A stretch of DNA of 64,000 nucleotides from Bettongia penicillata ogilbyi (Eukaryota; Chordata; Mammalia; Diprotodontia; Potoroidae): contig JAJHZJ010000121.1 in NCBI GenBank assembly GCA_023548195.1, forward strand, positions 5,822,058 to 5,886,057, in the 5' to 3' direction. This document shows, in pieces, positions 55,063 through 64,000 of this stretch; positions within the stretch are counted from its first letter, which is position 1; the number at the start of each line of letters is the position of its first letter. The notes below the pieces were generated by a model. It was not told the DNA's origin. It was given only the letters and a program-made list of their open reading frames with translations, and did not search any database. The translations under genes were made by a program, and so were the position numbers.

Positions 55063-55769
55063 AGTGAAAGCTTCTAGGTTTCAGAAAATATAACAAATTC
55101 TAAAATGACATTCAATTTTCTTTAAAATTAATATCCTCAACAGAAATTAAGTCCTGTTGCCTTTATAAATCTCAGATTCTAAAAGGTTGGAGATAATGAA
55201 GTTTCTGGAAGCTTTCAGAAGTTATTTTACTTTTTTTTTTCAATCTCATGAGGTAAGTCAAAGATGAAGGAATCCCTTGGCACTCATATGCTACTCCTTT
55301 GGATAATAAGCTCCATGTCTAACGAAGTTTTTGCTTCAGGCATAGCGATTCATCTTGAAACACAGTAACTTCAATTATGTACTGAGATGGAGATATTATA
55401 CATGCATATTTACACACTTCAACACAATCAAAAGTTAAACCAGTTACTTTGTGACCAAATAACCTCCAAAAGAACTCTTATCACAAAAATATATTTTCAT
55501 ATATCATATGTATTTGATATATATATTATATGTATTATATAGATACAGATCTACATTTAATAATCTTAGAAATGCTTCTTCCCAGGGTCTTTATCTCTCT
55601 TTAAATACCTGAATACTATCTAGAATTATGTATCTTCTTTCTTGAAGCTAGAAGTCAGAAAAACAGGATCTTTCTTCTCTCCCAAGTTCTTGTCCACTCC
55701 ACTCTTCACACAAGCATGGATCACTGAATATTCAATTTCTACCAATGAGGAGAGTTCCATAAAGATGGA
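55063..55769. other. Unassigned sequence
   Basis: A TA-rich simple stretch is at 55500-55545. Otherwise not recognised. Confidence 0.4.
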
Positions 55770-55900
55770 CTGTGAGGTATAAATACATAACTAAAGAAAT
55801 GGAGGCCCACAGAATTTAAAGTCACATGATTAATTAATGGCAGAGCCAAGATGACCTCTAGACTCCTAATTCCTAATCTACTGGTTTTTTCCCCAATAAA
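55770..55900 (-). mobile_element. MIR-type SINE fragment
   Basis: AAATGGAGGCCCACAGAATT, TAAAGTCACATGATTAATTA, ATGGCAGAGCCAAGATGACC and CTACTGGTTTTTTCCCC. Confidence 0.6.
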
Positions 55901-56059
55901 CCATATTGATTCTCAAGAAATATTGACGCCATAAAAAGTAACCCAAAACATAATTCTTCACATGTCCTGATCACCAGTTAGGAAAATATGAACCAATGCT
56001 CAGGGCTAGCAACTCAAAGGGTTTACATTCATTTTGGAATGAGAGCTGCAGTTAATGCC

Positions 56060-56170
56060 TACTGACATACTAAATCTAATCCCACTTCAAGATGACAGCC
56101 CTTCAAATTCTTAGAGACAGCTATCAATCATATTCCTCTAAATATCTTCTTCCCTTGAACTTGAAATAGA
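56060..56170 (-). mobile_element. CR1/L3-type LINE fragment
   Basis: TCTAATCCCACTTCAAGATG, ACAGCCCTTCAAATTCTTAG, AGACAGCTATCAATCATATT and CCTCTAAATATCTTCTTCCC are antisense CR1/L3 landmarks in order. Confidence 0.78.
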
Positions 56171-56313
56171 AAACAAATGAAATGAACCTAATAGTCACCA
56201 GACAAATGAAACTCATGAAATGGTAGATATTATGGACTCCAAAAAGGTTAGTATGAAGGTCACTTTGTCACTATATCATCTGAAATCCTTGTGTACATGT
56301 TAATTAGGGTTAC

Positions 56314-56318
56314 GTGTG

Positions 56319-56349
<31 letters not shown>
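56314..56349. repeat. (GT)n microsatellite
   Basis: A near-perfect GT run with one C. Confidence 0.95.
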
Positions 56350-56639
56350 AAAGTATTTTTATCTCAGTGCACAACTTGAGGTGTTATATTTCAGGATGAA
56401 TCACTATTCTTGAAGAAAGAACTTCAACATGTATGGAGCTTATCATCCAAATGAGTAACATATCCTTCAGAGCTCTAAATCTATGACCAATATTTTTACG
56501 ACTGCCAAGAGAGCTCTTGATCACTGGTTTAACTCAAGATAATCAGAAGAGTTCTGAAGATTTTCAAAAGCTTCAATATTTCCAGACTATCAGACTGAGT
56601 GTCAAGGGGATGCTCTAATAGAAGCATCTGGCACTGGAA
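56350..56639. other. Unassigned sequence
   Basis: Nothing recognised. Confidence 0.4.
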
Positions 56640-56860
56640 AACAGTATCATAGATTTAGAGTTGGAAGGGACATCAGAAGTCAATTTAGTCTATTCCCCTC
56701 ATTTTACATGAAGAAAGTAAGACACAGAGGTCAAGTGACTTAACTAATATCAAACAAATGGTAAATGTCAGTGCCGAAATTTTTAGCAGGACTGGGATTT
56801 TAACCAAGGTCTTCTGATTCTAAATCCAATGTCTTTTCTACAACATTGCCTAATATTGTA
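56640..56860 (-). mobile_element. MIR/THER1-type SINE, near full length
   Basis: ATCATAGATTTAGAGTTGGA, AGGGACATCAGAAGTCAATT, CCCCTCATTTTACATGAAGA, GTCAAGTGACTTAACTAATA, GGTCTTCTGATTCTAAATCC and AATGTCTTTTCTACAACATT. Confidence 0.88.
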
Positions 56861-56874
56861 AGAATAAATTTTAA

Positions 56875-57275
56875 TTGAGGAAATTTACTTGAAACAATTT
56901 TGTTAGAAGGCATATATCCTTTTTGGATCAATGGGGAAAAAAAGAAGACCATGAACAAACAAGGTAGAGAATCAAAGAAGGTAAAACAAACAATTTTGAT
57001 TACATAAAAAGTGGGGGGAAAAGTTTTTCATGAAAAAAATAAATATATCTAAAATTAAAAGAATAAGTTAACTAGAAAAATCTTTGCAACTATTTTCTAT
57101 GATTAACATCTCATTCCCAAGATACACAAGGGACTAAGATTTATGAAATTAAGAGCCATTCCCCAAATGAAAAATGATCAAAAGACATAAAAAAGCAGTT
57201 TCCAAAGAAAAATCATACCTATCAACAGTCATGTAAAATGGTTTAAATCGGTCAGGTAAATGCAAATGAAATAAA
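56875..57275 (+). mobile_element. Old L1 ORF2 3' fragment
   Basis: CAATTTTGATTACATAAAAA, GAAAAGTTTTTCATGAAAAA, GAAAAATCTTTGCAACTATT, ATTAAGAGCCATTCCCCAAA and TCAACAGTCATGTAAAATGG follow the order of the L1 ORF2 C-terminal coding region, as in the nested copy at 11.2 kb but far more diverged. Confidence 0.7.
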
Positions 57276-57304
57276 ATACTTTCATCAAAAAGAATGTATA
57301 ATAA

Positions 57305-57425
57305 GGATAGTATGATGCAATGATTTAAACACTAATGGATATGAAGTTGATACCCTTCCTTACATTGTGAATGATTTGTGGAAAGTTACTAACACTATAT
57401 GCCTTAGCTTTCTTATCTGTGAAAT
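57305..57425 (+). mobile_element. MIR-type SINE fragment
   Basis: GTATGATGCAATGATTTAAA, GAATGATTTGTGGAAAGTTA and CTTAGCTTTCTTATCTGTGA follow the sense order. Confidence 0.6.
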
Positions 57426-58589
57426 AAAATTCTATTTGCTCCTGCATGTTTATGTATAAGGTGACATGCTAATTTTAATTTCTCCAAAGATTTAGGATAT
57501 AGCCTGGGAAGATTCTTTTTTATGTTCCTAGAGTTGGCAATCATAGTACAAAGAGAAGATACTGACAGCCAAGTACATGAGCCATGTTGGGGGGGTTGGG
57601 TGATAAGAGTTTCTTCTGGCTCTACTTTCCTTCCTACTGCAAACCTTGCCAAATCAATGAGAGGGAAAGGGAAAGTAGCAAAAGCAGCTTGGAGATCTAC
57701 CAGGTGTGATTTGGAGAGAATCTACTGGCATATCCCCCAAAATTGTTTGGGGACCTATGGTAATATCTATTAACATTTAACATTTTTTAAATGAATTTTA
57801 ATTCACATATTCTGTTTTTACATCTCCTAAATGCTATATTCTTCCCCCTCACCTCTACCAAGGAGCCATTTCATATAGTAAATAGTATTTAGTAAGAAGG
57901 AAAAGAGAAAGAAGATTCTACCAAGCCAAAGAATATATTGAAAAAAGTTGACAATTCCCCATATGACTTTTTGTTCTGGGAAGTATACTTGAGTCAGACA
58001 TTCTCAGAGATTCCAAAACTTACAAATTTGGAAGCTTTGTGTGACTGTTAGCTATTAATGGAGCAAAATTAATAAAACTTGGGATAAGTATACATACAAT
58101 ATTCTTACAAACAAAATTGACACAAAAGGAGACCAGTAGATGTTGCTAAGAAAAAGGAAGGTTGAAAAATACTTTTTTTTTAATTTGAAAGAGCTGTCTG
58201 TAGATCAGAAATTGCCTGATCATTATCTTTTATATTTGAACATCAGGAGAAATAATGTGTAAGAAGTATCACTATTTTTTCCCTATCCTCTTCAATCTGA
58301 CCCAAATTGCTATCTTGTCAGGGAAAATAAATTCTGCATTCATAACTGCATCAGAACATTCCCCCTGTGAATTCTCTAAAGGAACTTTCATAGCCTGAGA
58401 CTGTTTAGAAGAATTATTATTTCCCCAGGGAAGTATTATTTTGCCTTAGCTACATAACATTTTAAGACAAAAATATTTATCATACATCCAATGTCATTTT
58501 TATATAGAATTGTTCAAGGTGGGGGAAGATGTATCAGCCAGAAACTACCATAGACATGTTCTGGTAATATGGCATCCATCACAGAATGT
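57426..58589. other. Mostly unassigned sequence
   Basis: 57785-57960 may be an antisense L1 3' untranslated fragment (ACATCTCCTAAATGCTATAT, CTTCCCCCTCACCTCTACCA, AGGAGCCATTTCATATAG). The rest, including the 83-codon frame at 57522-57773, was not recognised. Confidence 0.4.
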
Positions 58590-58812
58590 TACAATGAACG
58601 GAGAGCCGACTTCAAAGCCAGGAAGGTCTGGGTTGAATTCTCCCTTTGAACACATCTTCTCTGTGACTCTGGACAAGTCCATTAACATCTCAATGCTCTA
58701 GGAAAATCTCTAAGACTGTGAGTTTCAGAGAAGGTGTTGATCCATGTTAGTAGGATAAATTTCTTCATCTGGGAGTTCCCTATGTCAACCAAATTACAGA
58801 TCCAGTTCCTAC
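58590..58812 (+). mobile_element. Marsupial tRNA-type SINE with alternative tail
   Basis: AGCCAGGAAGGTCTGGGTTG head, CTGTGACTCTGGACAAGTCC core, ATCTCTAAGACTGTGAGTTT, CAGAGAAGGTGTTGATCCAT, CATCTGGGAGTTCCCTATGT and AATTACAGATCCAGTTCC. Same tail class as 21695-21905, more complete here. Confidence 0.82.
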
Positions 58813-59179
58813 CTTCATTCATATAATTTAAAAGATATATCCAACCTTAGACAGCAAAGCAGTATCACCTATGGAAAGAACCTAGAATATTATCCATCTA
58901 TGTGGAGGAACAATTTAGTGAAAATGTTTTTTTCTAAGTTTTTTCCAAGATTCATTCACAGAGATATTCAGTATAATTGATATGAGTAGGTTTTATGAAA
59001 ACTCTGATTCTTAGAAGATTCTACAATGCACTGTCTTGTGGCTTGCTTCACTCACCCTCCATGTCCATCCTGATGAGGGAGATCCAGGATATGAAAGATC
59101 CTTTTTTTTAAAACTGCTTAAAGAGGAAGGGGAATATAAACAACGTAAAACATTGATGGGTAGATGCCATCCTTAAAGA
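58813..59179. other. Unassigned sequence
   Basis: Nothing recognised. Confidence 0.4.
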
Positions 59180-59275
59180 CAAATATAATGTAAGCTCCTT
59201 GAGGACAAGAACTGGTGTGATGGTTGTTTCATCTTTTTATCCCCAATACATCACACAATACCTTTCAAGTATTTT
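59180..59275 (+). mobile_element. L2-type 3' fragment
   Basis: AATGTAAGCTCCTTGAGGAC, AAGAACTGGTGTGATGG, TTTTTATCCCCAATACATCA and CACAATACC give the L2 end order. Confidence 0.72.
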
Positions 59276-59299
59276 TTCTGCTATTTTATTCATTTATTA

Positions 59300-59965
59300 T
59301 AACATTCATTTAATTTTTTTATTTTCAAATTTTCTTCCTTCCTCCAGTCTCTGCTCCACTCATTGAAAAGGCAAGTAATATGATACTGAGTATACATGTG
59401 AAGTCATGCAAAATGTATTTCCATATGATCCGTGATGGGGACAAAGCAAGAAAAACAAAGAAAGTGAAAAGGTATGCTTTAATTTGCATTCAAAGTTCAT
59501 CAATTTCCTTTTTGGAGGTGGATAGCATTTTTAATCATGAGTCCCTTGGAATTGTCTTGGATTATTGTATCAATCAGAGTGGCTAATCTGTCACAAGTGA
59601 TTGTCATTACAGTATCACTATAATCATATACAATGTTTTTCTGGTTCTGTTCACTTTATTCTGTATTAATTCATTTAAGATTTTTCTTAAACTGTATCCC
59701 ATCCCCCATCATTTCTTTTAGCATTATAGTAGTCATATAGCACAGTCAATCCCCAACTGATAGGCAACCAGTCAGTTACCACTTTGTGGAAAAGAGCTGC
59801 TATAAATAGTTATATATATATATATATCCTCTGGGATAGAGATCTATTAGTGGTATTATGGGGTCAAAGGGTACGCAGTTTTATAGCTCTTTAGATAAGG
59901 TTCCAAATTGTTCTCTAGAATGGTTACACCAGTTCACAACTCCAACAATGATTCCACCTTTCACA
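59300..59965 (-). mobile_element. L1 3' end, 5'-truncated
   Basis: GCATTTTTAATCATGAGTCC, ATACAATGTTTTTCTGGTTC, TGTTCACTTTATTCTG, TAGCATTATAGTAGTCATAT, GTGGAAAAGAGCTGCTATAA, TATGGGGTCAAAGGGTACGC and CCAAATTGTTCTCTAGAATG, GTTACACCAGTTCACAACTC are collinear with 6390-6880 in the host L1. An (AT)n run at 59810-59827 has expanded inside it. It is older than both L1s at 6-13 kb. Confidence 0.82.
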
Positions 59966-60003
59966 TAGTGATTAATAAATGAAATGAATCAAAATTAATG
60001 AAA

Positions 60004-60250
60004 ACTAGGTGATGCAGTGGGTAGAGCACTAGACCTGGAGTCAATAAGGCTCATCTTTGTAAATTCAAATCAGGCTTCAGACACTTAACTAGCTGTGTGA
60101 TCCTGGGCAAGTCACCTAACCCTATTTGCCTCAGTTTTCTCAACTATAAAATGAACTGGAGAAAGAAATGGCAAACAATTCCAAGTATCTTTCCAAATAA
60201 AACCCCTAGTGGGGTCACTTAGAGTTGGATAAAACTGGAAAATGACTGAA
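60004..60250 (+). mobile_element. Mar1-type CORE-SINE, near full length
   Basis: CTAGGTGATGCAGTGGGTAG, AGCACTAGACCTGGAGTCAA, GTGATCCTGGGCAAGTCACC, AAAATGAACTGGAGAAAGAA, TAGTGGGGTCACTTAGAGTT and AAAATGACTGAAG. Confidence 0.9.
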
Positions 60251-60347
60251 GATCTACTGCAATGAGTCAGACTTCAAACCAAAGAGTGAAAGGGAAAGCA
60301 TAATAAACTAGTGAAAATTTGGAGGAAGATAAGAGGAAAAAATTATA

Positions 60348-60545
60348 TGATCATAGATCTATACCTGAAAGGGACCTCAGAAGTCATTTATTCTAAACCT
60401 CTAATTTTACTTATGAAGAAGTTGAAGATTAAGAAGGTTAAATGCCTTGCCAAAGGCTGAACAGAAAGTAAGAGGTGGGCTTTGAACCCATCACCTTCAA
60501 GTCATGAAGGTAATATTCTTTGCACTGTGCATGATGCTTCCCATA
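60348..60545 (-). mobile_element. MIR/THER1-type SINE
   Basis: GATCATAGATCTATACCTGA, AAGGGACCTCAGAAGTCATT, AATGCCTTGCCAAAGGCTGA, GGTGGGCTTTGAACCCATC and TTGCACTGTGCATGATGCTT. Confidence 0.82.
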
Positions 60546-60615
60546 GAGGGGAAGATGGAAAGAGAAGAAACAGAGATACAAGGAGAAAGAAAATGAAAAA
60601 GAGGAGAAAAAATGA
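60546..60615. repeat. Purine-rich tract
   Basis: AGGAGAAAGAAAATGAAAAA and GAGGAGAAAAAATGAAAT. The lysine/arginine-rich frame at 60482-60676 is its translation. Confidence 0.7.
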
Positions 60616-60729
60616 AATACTAGTTGAGAATTTCAATATTTCCTTTATGCTGCTTGATCAAGGATTTTTTTTGTGATAAAGAGGTCCTGATAAAGAACTT
60701 CCTTTACCAGTTCTGGCCAACACCTGCTC

Positions 60730-60865
60730 TACAATTTATAGTCTTAAAAGAATTGTCTGGTAATACAGAGAGGTACACTGATCTGCCCAGAGTCACAAAA
60801 ATCAGGATGTGCCAGAGATAGGATTTGAATACTGGTCTAACTCAACTTCTTCTTCAAGGTCAGCA
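60730..60865 (-). mobile_element. CORE-SINE fragment
   Basis: GATCTGCCCAGAGTCACAAA, AGAGATAGGATTTGAATACT and GGTCTAACTCAACTTC are antisense landmarks. Confidence 0.6.
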
Positions 60866-61984
60866 AGTTCTTTGAGCTTTTTAAACTTTTATCACCGGTC
60901 TTTCAAAATCTCATTTATTAACTTTAAATTGAACTTGCTGTTGGATTCTTTTGTGTTTAATTTGAAAATAAGCTTCCATGAAATATTACATTAAATTCAA
61001 AATTGCAAGACAGAATTTTATACCTGAGGGAGTTTGGCTTGGGAAAAAAATTAAAATCTGGAACATGGAAGGGAAGGTGAAAATATGAAAATAAAGGTTT
61101 GGGCATTTACATTTAGCAATAACAAAAAATTATCATGACTTTGAAGCAACACATATGTAAACCATTCAAAATGCTGGGCACCATGTAATTTTAACCCTAT
61201 GTTTTAATTATGGTTTTATTCTGTTTTTCTTTGATAAAATATATTTTTTTATTTTTAATTTATTATTTTATTTCATTATTTTTATTTTATAATAATAAAA
61301 ACTTTCTTATTTAAATAAAGTGATGAGGTAATGAAAACTTCAGATTCATGTACTATATTTACATGTAGTACATTCTCTTTAATACATATTCTATTTATTT
61401 ACATAATAAACTTCATTCTGGATTTTATGCCTAGTTTCATCTAAGCAACCAATACATTATACAGATCTTTCAGCAAAATCTTTTAGATTACTTGGTTTTT
61501 GGGTTACTGGTCAAGAGCTTCCTTCCAAAATTTTGTATTCCATGACTCTTTGAGTCATGAGTCTTTGACAGAGATTTTTAATAAACCTTTCAGGAAGCTT
61601 ATGTGGAATATTTTGCTGTCTTTGTATTCAATTGACCAAAAACTTTTCATAATTTTTCAGTGCTCAACTTGCTCTTGGAACAGTTTTCCAAATCTGGTCT
61701 TAATCATGGCACCAAACAGCAGTTCTTGATCCTGGACCACAGACCACAGCACACAGTCCCTTAGCATTTCCTTAGCTAACATCAAATCATTTTCTAAATA
61801 AACTATCATAGATATGAAGTTCTCATAGTAACTTATTTATGACCTACCAAGATGATAACACCTTTCAAGTCATCTTACAAATCTTCCTAGGATAAAAATA
61901 ACATCTTAAAATTTTATACTCTTTCATTTTACTTCATTTAGAATGCTTTCATATACAACAGGCTCATTCTAGCCTAACTTGTTG
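60866..61984. other. Unassigned AT-rich sequence
   Basis: 61200-61320 is almost pure A/T (TTTTTTATTTTTAATTTATT). The 76-codon frame at 61499-61729 was not recognised. Confidence 0.4.
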
Positions 61985-62150
61985 CAAGAAAGAGCTATTA
62001 TTATCCCATTTTATTGATAAGGAAATGAGTCTCAAGAGTGGTAAAATACAAAAGTAACTTCTCATAAGAAGTAGTAACAGTCAGGACATAAAGTTAAATA
62101 AGCTAACTCAGTTTTAAGACTTTACACTGACCCAACTTTGTAGCTAGTTA
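61985..62150 (-). mobile_element. Possible MIR-type SINE fragment
   Basis: GAGCTATTATTATCCCATTT and TATTGATAAGGAAATGAGTC fit the antisense core; the rest is weak. Confidence 0.4.
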
Positions 62151-62324
62151 AGTATTAAAGATGCTAGGAAGTCAAAATATTTTGCATGCTAATTAGGACT
62201 TATTAACTGTTCTAAGGTGCTTTCAAACATAAACTATATATTTTTAAGAGATCAAATAGTTATTTAATGAATGGAGAAGTAACGTAAAGGCAATGCATTA
62301 TCACATGACTTGATAGGGAAAAGG

Positions 62325-62440
62325 GTATACTGTGGGTCTGGACAACTGGCTTAGAGCCCCAATCCTTCCACTTGCCAACTTGAATACATGGTCTTACATA
62401 AATTAACTCATCACTCTGATATTAAATTTTTTTATCTATC
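62325..62440 (+). mobile_element. Possible MIR-type SINE fragment
   Basis: CTGGACAACTGGCTTAGAGC, CAATCCTTCCACTTGCCAAC and TCTTACATAAATTAACTCAT follow a diverged sense order. Confidence 0.4.
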
Positions 62441-62484
62441 TTAAGAGATATCTTTTAAGAGATGTCTTTTTCTCCATTTACAAG

Positions 62485-62710
62485 CCAATGCTCACTCATC
62501 ACTTCTGTCTTGGACTGTTGGCATAGCCTCCCAAATGGGCTCCCTGATTCCTGTGTCTTCAAACTATCCTCTTCATAGATGCCAGATGTCTAACCATGTC
62601 ACTCCTCTTCTGAAAAACTTTCAATGGTTCCCCCTGCCTGTAGGATCAAATACAGACTCGTTGGTCTAGTATTTAAAGCCCTTCACACTTATTCTATACA
62701 TTATTCTCCT
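62485..62710 (+). mobile_element. L2-type LINE fragment
   Basis: TCCCAAATGGGCTCCCTG, CTAACCATGTCACTCCTCTT, CTTTCAATGGTTCCCCCTGC, CTGTAGGATCAAATACAGAC and TATTTAAAGCCCTTCACAC match a region upstream of the L2 3' end in order. Confidence 0.68.
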
Positions 62711-63149
62711 CCACATATCATAAATTCTTTGTTTTAGACAAAATGGTCTATTTGTTAATATTAAAAAATGTTCTTACCTCAAACTTCTTACATGCCACCA
62801 GCAATTCTCTTGGTAGAACCAGGTCAACAATTTTCATATCCAGTTGTGTAATTTAAAAAAATAATTTTTAGGATTGTAGGCTGGGGATTTTTTGTATTTT
62901 AACTCAAAAATCACTGCTAGACAATAATTTTTTTACCCCCAAATTCTATTGTCAATAGAATGGGAAATAATTTGCCAGAAAACAAGACATTTTTAAGACA
63001 GAAAATAGGAAATGCTGGTAGAGTGTGGCAGGATTGAGTATTATCCCTTATATATTCTTTAGAGGATGAGATAAAATTATGCATAGATATGTGAAAGATG
63101 ATACAATACTAGTAAAATGAGTATGCTAAACTTAAGTTGGAAAGTAATT
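62711..63149. other. Unassigned sequence
   Basis: Nothing recognised. Confidence 0.4.
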
Positions 63150-63300
63150 AATTGATCAATCAATAGCATTTATTAAGCTCCTATTATGTGCCAGACACTG
63201 TGCTAAATGATGGGGATACAAAAAGAGATGAAAGACAGTCCCTATCCTTGAGTACCTTATAGCCTAATGAGGGAGAAAAATAGGTAGGGAATTAGCCAAA
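63150..63300 (+). mobile_element. Old mammalian interspersed repeat, 5' part
   Basis: TCAATAGCATTTATTAAGCT, CCTATTATGTGCCAGACACT, GTGCTAAATGATGGGGATAC, AGTCCCTATCCTTGAGTACC and TTATAGCCTAATGAGGGAG. This is the clearest copy of the family seen at 14190, 32437 and 53105. Confidence 0.65.
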
Positions 63301-64000
63301 TCATTTAAAATTAAGATTTTTGCATCAGAATGTAGTTCTTTCTGTATATATGCTTTGATGATCTAGGGTAAAGTACTAAATTATAAGGCATCTGAGTAAT
63401 CAAGGTGAAAAAATTCATTTTCATTTAATTTCTCAAGGATCTTCAATAATAGAATTCTTTAGGACCCTTGAATCATCCAGGATATTCCCTTAATTCTCCA
63501 CTACTATTTGTCTAGATATGACATATATGTGTCTGTGTATGTGTACTCATATGTTTTTGGATTAATATTTTTGCTACATACAAATTTGATTTCTTATTGT
63601 TATATATACATACGTGTGTATGTGATCAATCCCTCAAAACAATTATTTGCCTCAGTCAAGACATATGAAGATTCAGTGTAATAAATAATGTCAATAACCT
63701 AAAACAAAATACTCCTTTAAAGTGCATCATATCTTCTCTGATGATAGCATCATTTGTTGATATTATCCATTGCCATGGAAGAAGTGTAATACCAGAATGA
63801 ATGAAAAGAAATATGCTATCACAATCCACAGGTATATGCATGTATTTTTTTAAACAAGATTAATTCCAAGAGTCTTATGAATGCAAAAGTTCCTTGTATA
63901 AAAAGGAAACATATCTGTGGGGAACAAAATATTTCTCATAATGTCACATTTGATTTAAAAATGTCTAGTTTAGTTAGTATAACAAGGTGGGATAGAAAAA
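63301..64000. other. Unassigned sequence with CA/TA tract
   Basis: An interrupted TATGTGT/ATATACAT repeat spans about 63520-63625. Otherwise nothing recognised up to the window edge. Confidence 0.45.

Noticed and set aside
1..64000. Search for CRISPR-like arrays, operons and bacterial-type systems
   Set aside because: No regularly spaced identical repeats, no dense coding, and repeat content that is plainly mammalian.

Overview
The window is AT-rich mammalian DNA, almost certainly marsupial, with no convincing protein-coding gene exon. The marsupial call rests on the repeats: many copies of a Mar1-type CORE-SINE whose tail resembles the end of RTE/BovB LINEs, MIR/THER1-type SINEs, old L2 and CR1/L3 LINE pieces, L1 elements with a marsupial-type 3' end, and an RTE-like LINE together with a SINE that shares its 3' terminus. 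I cannot name the species. The sequence reads as an intergenic or deep intronic gene desert; open reading frames are short and mostly fall inside or opposite repeats.

Layout. 0-6 kb: SINE, L2 and CR1/L3 debris, a CA/TA-rich tract and a possible LTR-like segment. 6.12-13.50 kb: one near full-length, degenerate L1 on the minus strand, bounded by a 13-bp target-site duplication (TSD), with a GC-richer two-part 5' region, ORF1 and ORF2 remnants. A second, 5'-truncated L1 on the plus strand is inserted in its ORF1 and has its own TSD. 13.6-33 kb: scattered Mar1 and MIR/THER1 copies, L2 and old L1 pieces, AT-rich tracts, and a small hAT-like element at 25.1 kb. 33-40 kb: a transposon cluster holding two more hAT-like elements, a SINE copy with an upstream tail-like fragment, and a 5'-truncated RTE-like LINE at 37.58-39.47 kb with a perfect 14-bp TSD, a reverse-transcriptase domain and a C-terminal C2H2 finger. 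40-64 kb: MIR/THER1, L2, CR1/L3 and old L1 fragments, two more SINEs with the LINE-like tail (43.4 and 51.0 kb), and simple repeats.

How the parts relate. No host pathway is visible. The one functional relationship that can be read is between mobile elements: the SINEs at 36.8, 43.4 and 51.0 kb end like the LINE at 37.6 kb, including a small 3' hairpin, as expected if they borrowed that LINE's reverse transcriptase. Insertion order can be read where elements interrupt one another (L1 in L1, hAT in SINE, Mar1 in MIR). Unassigned gaps are listed; some may hold regulatory sequence, but nothing in one genome can show that. No CRISPR array, rRNA, tRNA gene or retroviral coding region was recognised.
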